Shown here one piece after another: positions 1 through 8,699 of a DNA stretch of 64,000 nucleotides. The stretch comes from Adlercreutzia rubneri. Lineage in GTDB: Bacteria > Actinomycetota > Coriobacteriia > Coriobacteriales > Eggerthellaceae. The notes beneath the pieces are model-generated. The model did not search any database and was not told the DNA's origin. It worked only from the letters and a program-made list of their open reading frames with translations. The first letter of the stretch is position 1. The number at the start of each line of letters is the position of its first letter. The DNA is taken from the NCBI RefSeq assembly GCF_009755265.1, contig NZ_WPOO01000008.1, forward strand, positions 1 to 64,000, written 5' to 3'. A program made the translations under genes and the position numbers.

Positions 1-1035
1 CGCGCCCTGGGCGGCGGCCCGAGGTAGCGCGGGCGGCCAAAGTGCGGTAGCGCCCCCGGCCGGGAACCGGGGGCGCCGCCGGCGGGATAGAGTGGCGCGT
101 TCGGCTGATTTTGCGGTAGCGCTAACATACATGGAGATGGCCATGTCCATGTGCCACAGCTTCGCTCCCACGTCCTCGACCATCTTGATACCGTCGCCGG
201 TGTTGAAGCGCCAGCCCTCGAACTTGAAGGGAGAGCACTTGAGGTACTGGTTCTTCAGCTCCTCGTTGAACTCGAAACCGCCCAGCGTCATGATGACGGC
301 CTTGCGGGCCTTCACCGTCTTCTCCTCGTTGCCGATCATGGTGTAGGCGCCCACGATCTCCTTGGTCTGGGGATTCTGGATGAGACGCTCGTCATGGCAG
401 TCGAACAGTACCTCCACGCCCAAGGCCTCGCGCTGGGCATCCAGCTCGTGGAAGGACAGCATGCCGAAGCCGTCGACCGAGGACAGCTTGCAGGAGCCCT
501 CGTAGGCGTTGTCGTCCAGGAAGAAGTACTCGGGGATGGCACCGGCCAGCGCCTGCTCCACCACCTCGTAGGTCATGCCGTACTTGTCGGCGTACTCGGT
601 GTTGCGGGCGCACTCCTCGACCCAGGCCTCGATCATGGCGTCCGGGGTCTTGCCCTTAGTGAAGGCGCGGATGTAGTCCTTGAAGCGCTCCTTCTCGGAC
701 TCCTCCACAATGGTCCACTCGCCGTTGTTGATGGAGCTGTTTCCGCCACCGCGCTCGGGAGCCTTCTCCAGCACGAGCACCTGCTGGCCGCACTCGTCGG
801 CGCCGATGAGCGACGCCCACATGCCCGCGCCGCCGTAGCCGATGACGAGCAGGTCGCACTCGTAGTCCCAGGTCTGGGGCAGCCAGTCGCCGGTGTTGGC
901 GAGGGTGTCGGCGCCGCCCGCGCTTTCATTCGCGCAGCCGGCCAGCGCCGCCGTGCCCGCCATGGCCGCTGCGGCCAGGCCCGCGCCCTTCAGAAACGAG
1001 CGACGGGACACGCCGAGTTGTTCGTCTTTCTTCAT
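1..1035 (-). CDS. Tat-exported FAD-dependent reductase (fumarate/urocanate reductase-like), 3' part missing
   Basis: The frame is open from ATG 1035 to the window edge (345 codons). The N-terminus has a twin-arginine signal (SRRSFLKG, residues 10-17) ending in a lipobox-like LAGC, so the product is probably exported folded and lipid-anchored. A GxGGAG FAD-binding motif (VIGYGGAG, around residue 66) and an ERGGGNSS segment follow, as in the flavin subunit of fumarate reductase-like enzymes. The match runs to LWHMDMAISMY. Beyond that, at about base 128, the translation becomes arginine/proline/alanine-rich and unlike the family. These enzymes reduce an organic acceptor outside the membrane with quinol- or cytochrome-derived electrons; the acceptor here is unknown. 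The LuxR regulator facing it probably controls it. GGAGGAAGG precedes the start. Confidence 0.75.
   Translation of the reverse strand, partial: MKKDEQLGVSRRSFLKGAGLAAAAMAGTAALAGCANESAGGADTLANTGDWLPQTWDYECDLLVIGYGGAGMWASLIGADECGQQVLVLEKAPERGGGNSSINNGEWTIVEESEKERFKDYIRAFTKGKTPDAMIEAWVEECARNTEYADKYGMTYEVVEQALAGAIPEYFFLDDNAYEGSCKLSSVDGFGMLSFHELDAQREALGVEVLFDCHDERLIQNPQTKEIVGAYTMIGNEEKTVKARKAVIMTLGGFEFNEELKNQYLKCSPFKFEGWRFNTGDGIKMVEDVGAKLWHMDMAISMYVSATAKSAERATLSRRRRPRFPAGGATALWPPALPRAAAQGA
50..76. repeat. GC-rich perfect hairpin at the window edge
   Basis: GCGCCCCCGG pairs with CCGGGGGCGC around a 7-base loop. TGCGGTAGCGC occurs at 42-52 and again at 112-122. The hairpin lies just past the point where the flavoprotein frame loses family resemblance. 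It has no U-tract on either strand, so a simple terminator is unlikely; a contig-end or assembly artefact is possible. Confidence 0.5.
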
Positions 1036-1431
1036 GAAAGATCCTTCCTCCTCATGTCGTGCGGACGCCCAAGGGTCCCCCGAGAGGCTTCGCGCTCCCT
1101 GGGATTTCGCGTTTCAGCGAACTCGCGAAGCTTCCAGAAAACACTCTCGAAGGCCGCCCGCTCCCTTGGCGGGCCCCTCCCCTTGCGGCTCTCATCCGCG
1201 TTTGCAAGACCCAAGATTACGCAGAACCGCTCGCCCGCACATCTGAGCATCCGTCGGATTTTCGAAAAGAATCTTTCGTAGAGCAAAGACGTTTTCCCAG
1301 ATCAACGCATCTAGGATTATCAATCCGATAGGCGCAAATCCCCTGATAGGCTATGATTTGAAGCTCTATGTGGACGAATCGGCTAGAATAATCGGCATCG
1401 CACAGAGGCACAGCCTGGGGAGGGGAAGCCC
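1036..1431. other. 396-bp divergent intergenic region between the flavoprotein and LuxR genes
   Basis: No convincing coding frame is present. It must hold the promoters of both divergent genes. An inverted repeat GCTTCGCG (1087-1094) / CGCGAAGC (1124-1131) lies on the flavoprotein side and could be an operator or leader hairpin. The half next to the regulator is AT-richer. I could not place a -35/-10 pair with acceptable spacing. Confidence 0.5.
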
Positions 1432-3186
1432 GTGTCAGCAACCACGCATGCGCGCGAACCTATCGAAAACGCAACCGAAGAGAGAAAAGCTCCGCACCTC
1501 GGACAGGGTGATGGAGCGGAGCCCGCAACAAGTGGCGACGGCGCGGCGGCCGAGAAGGGGTCGAGAGGCGTCCGGGGCGCAGGACAGGGCGACGCCCCGG
1601 ACGCGGAACGTTCAGCACGCGCCACAGTGACGGATTCCGCCCTCCTGAATTTCCTCATCGTCGTGCTGGGATTCGGCCTGTGCCGCGCCTGGATCGTCTT
1701 CTGCCTGGGAGCGCCGCTCGTCTTTCCCGCCGCCTCCCCGACTCATTGGATCTACCTCGCCAGCGGGGCGCTGTGCGCGGCCGTTGTGGCCCTCGTCTGC
1801 CGCGCGGGAGGAAACACGATCGCCCTCATGCGCCGGCTGCTCTTCCGAATAACGCCCTTCGCGCTTCTGGCCAGCGGCATCCTTATCCCCTTGGCGATAC
1901 GAGCCAACAGCGAGCTGCTCATGGCATGCGGCTTTGTGGTCGGCGGCATCGGCGCGGGGCCATTGCAGGTGCTTTGGGGCGATCGCTTCTCGCACCACTC
2001 GGTGCAGTTCGCCGCCTTCGCCTCCCCGGCGGCCGCCATCGTCACGGCAAGCGTGGCCGCGCTCTCGGCGAGCCAGACGAGCTTCATGGGGTTCATCGTC
2101 GTGCCGCTTCTGTCCTTCGGTCTGCTCGTCTTCCATGCGGATCGCACCGGGCACCCCTGGCGCGAACTGGTCGGCAAGAGCGATCTCGACTCCTCGCGGG
2201 ACAGCGCGCCTCAGAGCGCGGTCGCGGAACCTGCCGAGGCGGCGAGGGCGCAACCGACAGGCTTCAGGGCCGGCAGCCGCGTACCCCTCGGCGTGGGCAA
2301 GCTCATGTTCTCTATCATGACGTTCTCGCTGCTCTGCCGCATGTTCGACACCATGAACCGCGGCGTGGATCCCTTGGCGTTCCTCGGCGGCAGTCCGATC
2401 TTCGCCCTCGTCGTGGTAGGCGCGGCCTTCATCGCCATCGTGGCGAAGGCGGGAGAGCGGTTCAACCCCACCCTCATCTACCGTCTGTCTCTCCCCATCA
2501 TGGTGGCGGGTTATGTGGCCATCGCCCTGTTGTTTGACAGCCACGCCGCCATTTCGCTGCTCATCATCAACGTGGGCTACGAGTTCTTCGACATCCTCAC
2601 GTGGGTGCTGTTCGTCGACGCCTCCCGGCGCCGCAACGAGAACGCCCTGTACATCTTCGGACTGGGCGTGGCTTTCATGTTCTGCGGCATGGCGCTCGGC
2701 AATGCGGCGAGCCACATCTTAGACACCCTGGTGTCCAGCGGAAACGTGCAAGCCAACGTCGTGGCCATGGCCGCCATCCTGTGCCTGGTGATCGTAGCGT
2801 TCCTCGTCCTGCCCGAGGGAACTGTGGCGCAGCTTTCCCGCCGCGAAGGGCACGCGGAACGCGGGGCAGCGCGCGCGACCGAAAGCGGCGTTCTCGGCGA
2901 ATCGGAGGCAGGAGACGGTGCCGCGTCGAGCAATCAAGCCGAAGGTGCCTCCACGGCGGATCGCATTGAGCGGCACTGCGCCGCCGTGGCCCGCGACTTC
3001 GGGCTCACTCCGCGCGAGAGCGAGGTCATCGTGCTTCTGGCCTACGGACGCACGCTGGCCATCATCGCTCGCGATTTGCACATCGCCCAAGGCACAGCCC
3101 GTACCCATATCGAGAACATCTACCGCAAGCTGGACGTGCACAAGCAGCAAGAGCTCATCGATTTGGTGGAGAACCACGAGAGCTAA
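1432..3186 (+). CDS. LuxR-family regulator with a polytopic membrane sensor domain
   Basis: 584 residues, GTG start behind AGGGGAAG. About 65 polar residues come first, then roughly ten to twelve hydrophobic segments (about 66-460) resembling a transporter fold, then a linker and a C-terminal LuxR/GerE helix-turn-helix (about 522-580; LTPRESEVIVLLAYGRT and AQGTARTHIENIYRKL are typical). It lacks a receiver domain, so the membrane part is probably the sensor. This architecture is expanded in Eggerthellaceae, where such genes often sit beside respiratory flavoprotein or molybdoenzyme genes. Here it is divergent from a Tat flavoprotein reductase, its most likely target. The ligand is unknown. 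Confidence 0.85.
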   Translation: MSATTHAREPIENATEERKAPHLGQGDGAEPATSGDGAAAEKGSRGVRGAGQGDAPDAERSARATVTDSALLNFLIVVLGFGLCRAWIVFCLGAPLVFPAASPTHWIYLASGALCAAVVALVCRAGGNTIALMRRLLFRITPFALLASGILIPLAIRANSELLMACGFVVGGIGAGPLQVLWGDRFSHHSVQFAAFASPAAAIVTASVAALSASQTSFMGFIVVPLLSFGLLVFHADRTGHPWRELVGKSDLDSSRDSAPQSAVAEPAEAARAQPTGFRAGSRVPLGVGKLMFSIMTFSLLCRMFDTMNRGVDPLAFLGGSPIFALVVVGAAFIAIVAKAGERFNPTLIYRLSLPIMVAGYVAIALLFDSHAAISLLIINVGYEFFDILTWVLFVDASRRRNENALYIFGLGVAFMFCGMALGNAASHILDTLVSSGNVQANVVAMAAILCLVIVAFLVLPEGTVAQLSRREGHAERGAARATESGVLGESEAGDGAASSNQAEGASTADRIERHCAAVARDFGLTPRESEVIVLLAYGRTLAIIARDLHIAQGTARTHIENIYRKLDVHKQQELIDLVENHES

Positions 3187-3361
3187 GGGCGCGCGGAATT
3201 CGGCAATCGTCTGGTCAAAAAACGCGTAAAGCGGCAGCCTATCAGGATCACAGGGAGAACTTCTCCCGAGTTGGAGAGAAGTTTCGAGCGTTTAAGGCCT
3301 GCTCGACAGGGAGAATCGCCGAAAAGGGCACTATAATTTGCCACCTTACGAGTTTTTTGAC

Positions 3362-3408
3362 CAGAAGCCCCCTGAATTCCGCGCGACAACGGATTTTGGG
3401 GGCTTCTG
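3362..3408. terminator. Hairpin between convergent luxR-type and cyclophilin genes
   Basis: CAGAAGCCCCC (3362-3372) pairs with GGGGGCTTCTG (3398-3408), an 11-bp perfect stem between two converging genes. Neither strand carries a T-tract directly after the stem, so it is a poor classical intrinsic terminator, but its position suits a bidirectional transcript end. The rest of 3187-3418 shows nothing else I can support. Confidence 0.45.
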
Positions 3409-3418
3409 CTGTCCGTGG

Positions 3419-4108
3419 CTACTCCGCGACCTCCGCAGCCTCGACTGCGGCCTTGGCAGCAGCGCGCTCGGCCCGCTCGGCCTCGATGGCGGCCAAGGCC
3501 TCCTGGGGCGTGGGAGGGCGCGGCGTGTCCTGGGCGATGGCCTCGGCCAGAGCCTCCTCGTCGGCTCCCTCGATGACGATGCCCTTGATGGCGTCGCCGA
3601 TGGCCAGCTGCTCGATCACCTCGAGCCCTTCCGTCGCCTGGCCGAACACCGTGTACTTATCGTCGAACTCGGGCTGTTCGTCCAGCGAGAAATAGAACTG
3701 GCAGCTGCCGGAGTTGGGCGCGGACTTATGAGCCATGCACAGGCTGCCGAGCCGATGGGCGTTTCGCGGGTTGTCCTCCCACTCGTCGATGATGGTGTAG
3801 CGCGCGTCCCCCGTGCCCGGATGCATCCCGCGAATGGCCCCTTGAGCGGCGGCGAGCACCTGGGCCGGTCCCATGGTGCGCGTGGTGGGACAGCCGCCGA
3901 GCACCACCGATCCGGGCTTCTTCGCGTGGAACTTCAGACTATCGTAAAAGCCCTTCGCGGCCAGCTCGATGAAGTTGCCCACGGTGACGGGAGCCTCGCA
4001 TCCGAATAGCTCCGCGCGAACGGTGCCACGCGATGTTTCAATGACGGCGACTTCGCGGCCGTTGGGCTTATAGCCCGGGGTGTATATTTCCAGTTCGATG
4101 CGTGCCAT
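3419..4108 (-). CDS. Cyclophilin-type peptidyl-prolyl isomerase
   Basis: 229 residues. I start at ATG 4108 (MARIELEIY) because GGAAGGGGAG precedes it; a longer TTG start at 4129 would place that ribosome site inside the gene. The cyclophilin fold covers about residues 15-165: GTVRAELFGCEAPVTVGNF, then SGSCQFYFSLDEQPEFD and DKYTVFGQATEGLEVIEQL match the family core. The family's usual FHRV is replaced by KFHAKKPGSVVLGG, so catalytic efficiency may differ. The C-terminal 45 residues are an alanine/glutamate-rich helix. No signal peptide is seen, so it is probably a cytoplasmic folding catalyst. Confidence 0.85.
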   Translation of the reverse strand: MARIELEIYTPGYKPNGREVAVIETSRGTVRAELFGCEAPVTVGNFIELAAKGFYDSLKFHAKKPGSVVLGGCPTTRTMGPAQVLAAAQGAIRGMHPGTGDARYTIIDEWEDNPRNAHRLGSLCMAHKSAPNSGSCQFYFSLDEQPEFDDKYTVFGQATEGLEVIEQLAIGDAIKGIVIEGADEEALAEAIAQDTPRPPTPQEALAAIEAERAERAAAKAAVEAAEVAE

Positions 4109-4304
4109 AAACGCTCCCCTTCCCTGCAAGAGCGCACCCGCCTCGGCGCCGCGCCCATCCGAACGCCGCGCCTCTCAGACGCCGCGCTCGCAACTTCTAA
4201 TAAAAAGCCCTCCCATCTTAAGACAGGCGGGGCGTATGCGCGTCCGATGGAGCATCCTATTTTGCTGCAAAGAGGCCGCAACTCGAGTTTTCAAGAACCG
4301 AGAA

Positions 4305-4335
4305 GGCCCGACCGCGGGCTGGAAGCGGTCGGGCC
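4305..4335 (-). terminator. Probable intrinsic terminator of icd
   Basis: GGCCCGACCGC (4305-4315) pairs with GCGGTCGGGCC (4325-4335): an 11-bp perfect stem with a 9-base loop, about 50 bases past the icd stop. On the minus strand it is followed by a short T-rich stretch (TTCTCGGTTCTTG), so termination is plausible but the U-tract is weak. Confidence 0.5.
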
Positions 4336-4383
4336 GAAAGGGAATGAGGCGGCGCGAAATCTGCAGCGAGCAGCCGAAGTTAC

Positions 4384-5586
4384 CTAGGCGGCGAGGCGCT
4401 TGGCGATGGCGCTGATGAACTCGCCCGTGGAAAGGGTCACGGGGTTCGGCAGCGTCGTGATGCGGGCGAGGTCGCCGGTCATCTCGCCGGCCTCAATGGT
4501 GGCCAGGGTAGCCGCTTCCAAGCGGTCGGCGAAAGCCACGAGGTCGGGCAGCTCGTCCAATTCGCCGCGCTTGCGCAGGGCGCCGGACCAGGCGAAGATG
4601 GTGGCTACGGAGTTCGTGGAGGTCTCCTTGCCTTCCAAATGCTTGTAGTAGTGACGCTGCACCGTGCCGTGAGCCGCCTCGTACTCGTAGACGCCCGCCG
4701 GGCTCACGAGCACCGAGGTCATCATGGCCAGCGACCCGAAGGCGCTCGACACCATGTCGCTCATCACGTCGCCGTCGTAGTTCTTGCAGGCCCAGATGAA
4801 GCCGCCCTCGGCCTTCATGACCCGGGCCACGGCGTCGTCGATGAGCGTGTAGAAGTACTCGATGCCGGCCTCCTCGAAGCGGGCCGCGTACTTATCGTCG
4901 TAGATCTCCTGGAAGATGTCCTTGAAGCGGTGGTCGTACTTCTTGGAGATGGTGTCCTTGGTGGCGAACCACAGGTCCTGCTTGGTGTCCAGGGCGAACT
5001 CGAAGCAGCTCATGGCGAAACTCGCGATGGAGGCGTCCAGGTTGTGCATGCCCTGAGCCACGCCGGCGCCGTCGTACTCGTGCACGAGCTCGCGGATCTC
5101 GGTGCCGTCCTCGCCCGTGTACACCAGCTCAACCTTGCCGGGACCGGGCACGCGGATCTCGGCGTTCTTGTACACGTCACCATAGGCATGACGGGCGATG
5201 GTGATGGGTTTCACCCAGTTGCGCACGCAGGGCTCGATGCCCTTCACGATAATGGGCGTGCGGAACACCGTGCCGTCGAGCATCGCGCGGATGGTGCCGT
5301 TGGGGCTCTTCCACATCTGCTTCAGGTCGTACTCCTCCACGCGCGCCGCGTTCGGCGTGATGGTGGCGCACTTCACGGCCACGCCCAAGCGCTTGGTGGC
5401 CTCGGCGGACTCGAAGGTGACCATATCGTCGGTGGCGTTGCGGTTCTCGAGGCCCAAGTCGTAGTACTCGGTCTTCAAGTCGACGAAGGGACAGATCAGC
5501 TCGTCTTTGATCATCTGCCAGATGATGCGGGTCATCTCGTCGCCGTCCATCTCCACGAGCGGCGTGGTCATTTGAATCTTGGTCAT
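4384..5586 (-). CDS. icd: NADP-dependent isocitrate dehydrogenase, eukaryotic-type (subfamily II)
   Basis: 400 residues, ATG start behind TAGGAG. It oxidatively decarboxylates isocitrate to 2-oxoglutarate, giving NADPH. PLVEMDGDEMTRIIW at the start, the substrate-loop serine in KSPNGTIR, RHAYGDVYKN, KNYDGDVMSD (metal-binding aspartates) and EAAHGTVQRHY (cofactor region) are typical of the homodimeric type II enzymes found in eukaryotes and some bacteria, not the E. coli Icd type. In an anaerobe it probably serves glutamate synthesis and NADPH supply. It is a single gene between cyclophilin and recQ. Confidence 0.95.
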   Translation of the reverse strand: MTKIQMTTPLVEMDGDEMTRIIWQMIKDELICPFVDLKTEYYDLGLENRNATDDMVTFESAEATKRLGVAVKCATITPNAARVEEYDLKQMWKSPNGTIRAMLDGTVFRTPIIVKGIEPCVRNWVKPITIARHAYGDVYKNAEIRVPGPGKVELVYTGEDGTEIRELVHEYDGAGVAQGMHNLDASIASFAMSCFEFALDTKQDLWFATKDTISKKYDHRFKDIFQEIYDDKYAARFEEAGIEYFYTLIDDAVARVMKAEGGFIWACKNYDGDVMSDMVSSAFGSLAMMTSVLVSPAGVYEYEAAHGTVQRHYYKHLEGKETSTNSVATIFAWSGALRKRGELDELPDLVAFADRLEAATLATIEAGEMTGDLARITTLPNPVTLSTGEFISAIAKRLAA

Positions 5587-5692
5587 GGTGCTCCTAACGA
5601 CAGAAATCGGTTGCGACCATGCTACCGCGAAATGTGAGCAATTCGCCCCGCAATTCGCCTAGAAACAAGGTTGTAACGGGCAGGGGCTGTCC

Positions 5693-5812
5693 GGGTTCGA
5701 GCGGGCGGAGATGACCCGTGCTCAAGCAATGGCTCGCTCGGCGGAACAGCCCACTGGGCTGTTCCGTTCGCTGCGCAACCTGCGCGCGGGCCACCTCCGC
5801 CCGCTCGAACCC
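5693..5812. repeat. R1-type palindromic element (cruciform) between icd and recQ
   Basis: An 18-bp perfect inverted repeat (GGGTTCGAGCGGGCGGAG, 5693-5710, with its complement at 5795-5812) encloses a second hairpin, CGGAACAGCCC-ACT-GGGCTGTTCCG (5742-5766). The right arm ends on the first base of the recQ stop codon. Hairpin and flanks (5728-5780) recur nearly identically inside rsmA at 12587-12640. It may also act as the recQ transcript end. Confidence 0.7.
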
Positions 5813-7878
5813 TACTCTGCCTCTGCTGATTCAGATGGCGCAGCCATGATCTCTTCCAGGAAGGCTTTGCCGTAGGTGGCGAGTTTTTTCTCGCCGATGC
5901 CGGGGAGGGCCAGCAGCTCCTCTTCTGTGACGGGGCGGGCGGCGGCCATGGCGGCCAGGGTGGCGTCGTGGAAGATGACGTAGGGCGGCACGGCGGCCTC
6001 CTGGGCCAGGCGCAGGCGCAGGGCGCGCAGGCGCTCAAAGAGCTCGACGTCCGCCTCGGTGAGATCGGCGGCGCCAGGACGGGCAGCCTTCGGCGGTTTG
6101 GCCGCGCTCCCCTTGCGCACCTTCGGCGTCTGCTTGATGCGCAGCGCAAAATCGGGCTCAGCGGCCTCACGGTAGCGGGGGCCGAAGCCCACAAGCGGGA
6201 ACTTCCCCTCGGTGATGGCGAGATACCCGTCGGCAGCCAAGAGCTCCACCACTTCCATGAGCAGGGCGCGCCGAGCCTCGGAGGTGCCGTAGACCGGCAG
6301 GTTCACCAGGCCCCACTGGCGCAGATTCTCGGTGTCGGCGCCGCGCAGCACGTCCACCACCGTCGTCTTGCCGAAGCGGCCGCGCAGAGCCTGCACGCAG
6401 CGCATGATGGCGCGAGCCTCGGCGGTGACGTCCACGGCCTCGAATTCCCCGTCGCAGTTCGAGCAGCACCGCTTCGCCGACGAGCTTGCAGAATTTTCCT
6501 CGGTCGGGAGGGCGGACCAAGATCCACCCCTACGGAGGGTGGGGTCGCAGGCGGCATGGCCATCGCGGGAGTCTGGGGCGCAGGCAGCACCGTCAAGCAG
6601 GTTTGCGCCGCCGGCACCCGCCCCACCGTAGGGGGCGACCTCGGTCGCCCCTCCCTGCGACGGGAGTGCCTCGTCATGACCACCTTCCCCGAAGTAGCGG
6701 AGAATGTACGCGCGCAGGCAACCGGTGGTGTAGCAGTAGCCGACCATGGACTCCAGCATGCGGCGGCGGCTCGCGCGCACCACCTCGGCCTCCTCGGCCG
6801 TGAGCCCCTCGTGGGTCGATTCCTGCTCGATGAAGAAACGGCCCGTGGCGATGTCGCCGTCGCACCACAGAAGTAGGCATTCGGCCGGGCTTCCGTCGCG
6901 CCCGGCGCGGCCGGCCTCCTGGTAGTAGGCCTCCACCGACCCGGGCATGTTGTAGTGCACCACGTAGCTGACGTTGGACTTGTCGATGCCCATGCCGAAG
7001 GCGTTGGTGGCCACCATGACCGGGGCCGTATCGTTCACGAAGGCCCGCTGGTTGCGCTCGCGCTCCTCGGCGGTGAGCCCCGCGTGGTAGCGGGTGGCCG
7101 CGATGCCGCGCTCGCGCAAGTGGTCGCACACCTCCTCCACCGTCGCCCGCTTGGCGCAGTAGACGATGCCCGACTCGGCCCGTCGCTCGTCGATGAAGGC
7201 ATCCAGGCACGCCAGCTTCTGCTTGGGCTCGCGCCGCTCCACCGCGAAACGCAGGTTGGGCCGGTCGAAGCCCGTGACCGTGCAGGCCGCGTCGCGCAGG
7301 CCCAGAAGGCGCACGATGTCGCGGCGCACCAGATCGGTGGCCGTGGCCGTGAGCGCCGCCACGGGAGGGCGGACGGGCAGCTCAGCGATGAACTGGCCGA
7401 TGGAGAGGTACGAGGGGCGGAAGTCCTGACCCCATTGGGACACGCAGTGGGCCTCGTCCACGGCGATCAGCGCGAGCCGCGCCGTACGGGCGAACTCGGC
7501 GAAGCGCGGATCGGCCAGGCGCTCGGGAGCCACGTACATGAGGTCGTAGGCGCCCTCGGCCGCCCGGCGCAGCACCTCGGCCTGCTGTCCGGGCGCCAGC
7601 GTGGAATTCAGGTACGCCCCGCGGATGCCCGCTTCCTGCACGGCCCGAACCTGGTCGGCCATGAGCGACACGAGCGGGCTCACGACGAGCGCCATGCCCT
7701 CCATGACGACGGCCGGCACCTGGTAGCACACCGACTTGCCGGCACCGGTGGGCATGACTGCCAGCACATCGCGACCGGAAAGGAGCGCCGAGACCACTGC
7801 CTCCTGCCCCGGACGGAACGCGTCGTAGCCGAAACGGCTCGCCAGCACAGCCCGTGCCTGCTCCATCTTCTGATCCAT
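5812..7878 (-). CDS. recQ: ATP-dependent DNA helicase RecQ with an internal insertion
   Basis: 688 residues, longer than the usual roughly 600. Order: helicase core with Walker A (PTGAGKS, about 43-49), DEAH box (about 141-144) and aromatic-rich loop SQWGQDFRPSY; helicase C with QEAGRAGRDG (about 320-329); zinc/RQC region; C-terminal HRDC domain (about 610-680; LPGIGEKKLATYG). It unwinds DNA 3' to 5' in recombination and replication repair. Residues about 400-470 are glycine/alanine-rich and absent from typical RecQ. They separate the first zinc cysteine (TTGC, about 387) from the CCSNC group (about 471-475). The DNA of this insert holds a palindromic repeat element (6506-6655). Confidence 0.95.
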   Translation of the reverse strand: MDQKMEQARAVLASRFGYDAFRPGQEAVVSALLSGRDVLAVMPTGAGKSVCYQVPAVVMEGMALVVSPLVSLMADQVRAVQEAGIRGAYLNSTLAPGQQAEVLRRAAEGAYDLMYVAPERLADPRFAEFARTARLALIAVDEAHCVSQWGQDFRPSYLSIGQFIAELPVRPPVAALTATATDLVRRDIVRLLGLRDAACTVTGFDRPNLRFAVERREPKQKLACLDAFIDERRAESGIVYCAKRATVEEVCDHLRERGIAATRYHAGLTAEERERNQRAFVNDTAPVMVATNAFGMGIDKSNVSYVVHYNMPGSVEAYYQEAGRAGRDGSPAECLLLWCDGDIATGRFFIEQESTHEGLTAEEAEVVRASRRRMLESMVGYCYTTGCLRAYILRYFGEGGHDEALPSQGGATEVAPYGGAGAGGANLLDGAACAPDSRDGHAACDPTLRRGGSWSALPTEENSASSSAKRCCSNCDGEFEAVDVTAEARAIMRCVQALRGRFGKTTVVDVLRGADTENLRQWGLVNLPVYGTSEARRALLMEVVELLAADGYLAITEGKFPLVGFGPRYREAAEPDFALRIKQTPKVRKGSAAKPPKAARPGAADLTEADVELFERLRALRLRLAQEAAVPPYVIFHDATLAAMAAARPVTEEELLALPGIGEKKLATYGKAFLEEIMAAPSESAEAE
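6506..6655. repeat. R2-type paired palindromic element inside recQ
   Basis: Two inverted copies of a short unit flank about 90 bp. The left arm has GGGCGGACCAAGATCCACCC and CTACGG (6510-6535). The right arm has CCGTAGGG and the hairpin GGGGCGACC-TC-GGTCGCCCC (6627-6651). The same arms recur at 50201-50296 and singly at 51124-51151. Translated on the recQ strand, the right arm gives ATEVAPYGG, close to LTEVSPYGE encoded by the copy at 51124. Confidence 0.7.
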
Positions 7879-8059
7879 GAACGTTCCCCGCCTTCGGTCG
7901 CCTCGTCTTTTGCAAGCCAGTATAGCGGGTATCGGCTCTACCGTGGTCGCGGCAAAGCCGTCCCAAAACCGTCATCGGTTCCCGGCGCTTTCCCACACCG
8001 ACCGCTGCGGCGTCGCCATTGCGTCCGCCTCAGCCGAATCGCGCCGACACGCAGCGCCG

Positions 8060-8656
8060 CTACCCCAACCGCGCCAGCGCGTCCTCAGCAGCGGTGAGCA
8101 CCTCGGCCACCTGATCGGGATCCATGGCGGAAAGCGGCACGCGGGGTTCGGGAGCCGCTGAGAAGTCGCCGATGGCCATGCGCAGCCACGCCACATCGTG
8201 CCAGGCGCCGAGCTTGTAGCCGGCCTCCTTCTGAACGCCCATGAGCGTAAAACCCAGCTTCTCGTGCAGAGCCAGGCTCACCTCGTTGGGCACCGTGATG
8301 AGGCTGTAGGCGTTGCGCACGCCCTGCAGGGCCAGAAGGTCGATGAGCGCCCAGAACAGCACGCTGCCCCACCCTCGGGAGGTGTAGCCCGGCGCGAAGT
8401 AGATGGACAGTTCGGCGTTCCACGCATAGGCGGCGCGCTCCCCCAGCCGGTGCGCGTAGGCGAACCCGACGATGGAGCCGTCCTCTTCCACCACCAGATA
8501 GGGATAGTCGCCGATAATAGAGGCCATGCGACAGCGGAAGGCGTCCAAAGAGGGGGTCTCGGTTTCGAACGTGATCGCCGTATCGCGAATGTAGGGCGCG
8601 TACACGGCCAGAATGCCTGCCGCGTCTGCCTCCGTCGCCAGTCTTACCGTGCGCAC
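8060..8656 (-). CDS. GNAT-family N-acetyltransferase (phosphinothricin acetyltransferase-like)
   Basis: 198 residues, GTG start behind a strong AAAGGAGG. The GNAT fold matches the Pat/Bar subgroup: VRLATEADAAGILAVYAPYIRDTAITFE at the start, GFAYAHRLGERAAYAWNAELSIYF, then the acetyl-CoA loop YTSRGWGSVLF and NEVSLALHEKLGF. Relatives acetylate phosphinothricin, methionine sulfoximine or related amino acids; the true substrate is unknown. About 35 extra residues follow the core. It is probably monocistronic, with its own promoter at 8700-8727. Confidence 0.85.
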   Translation of the reverse strand: MRTVRLATEADAAGILAVYAPYIRDTAITFETETPSLDAFRCRMASIIGDYPYLVVEEDGSIVGFAYAHRLGERAAYAWNAELSIYFAPGYTSRGWGSVLFWALIDLLALQGVRNAYSLITVPNEVSLALHEKLGFTLMGVQKEAGYKLGAWHDVAWLRMAIGDFSAAPEPRVPLSAMDPDQVAEVLTAAEDALARLG

Positions 8657-8699
8657 AACCGAACCTCCTTTGAATCGCCTGCGTGACGCCGTGACAACT

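Noticed and set aside
3330..3340. TATAAT at 3332 as a promoter
   Set aside because: No -35 at a usable distance, and no plus-strand gene follows; the next gene is on the minus strand.
5693..5812. GGTTCGAGC resembles a tRNA T-loop
   Set aside because: The last C of the T-arm consensus is missing and the segment is the arm of a 120-bp inverted repeat with no acceptor or anticodon arm.
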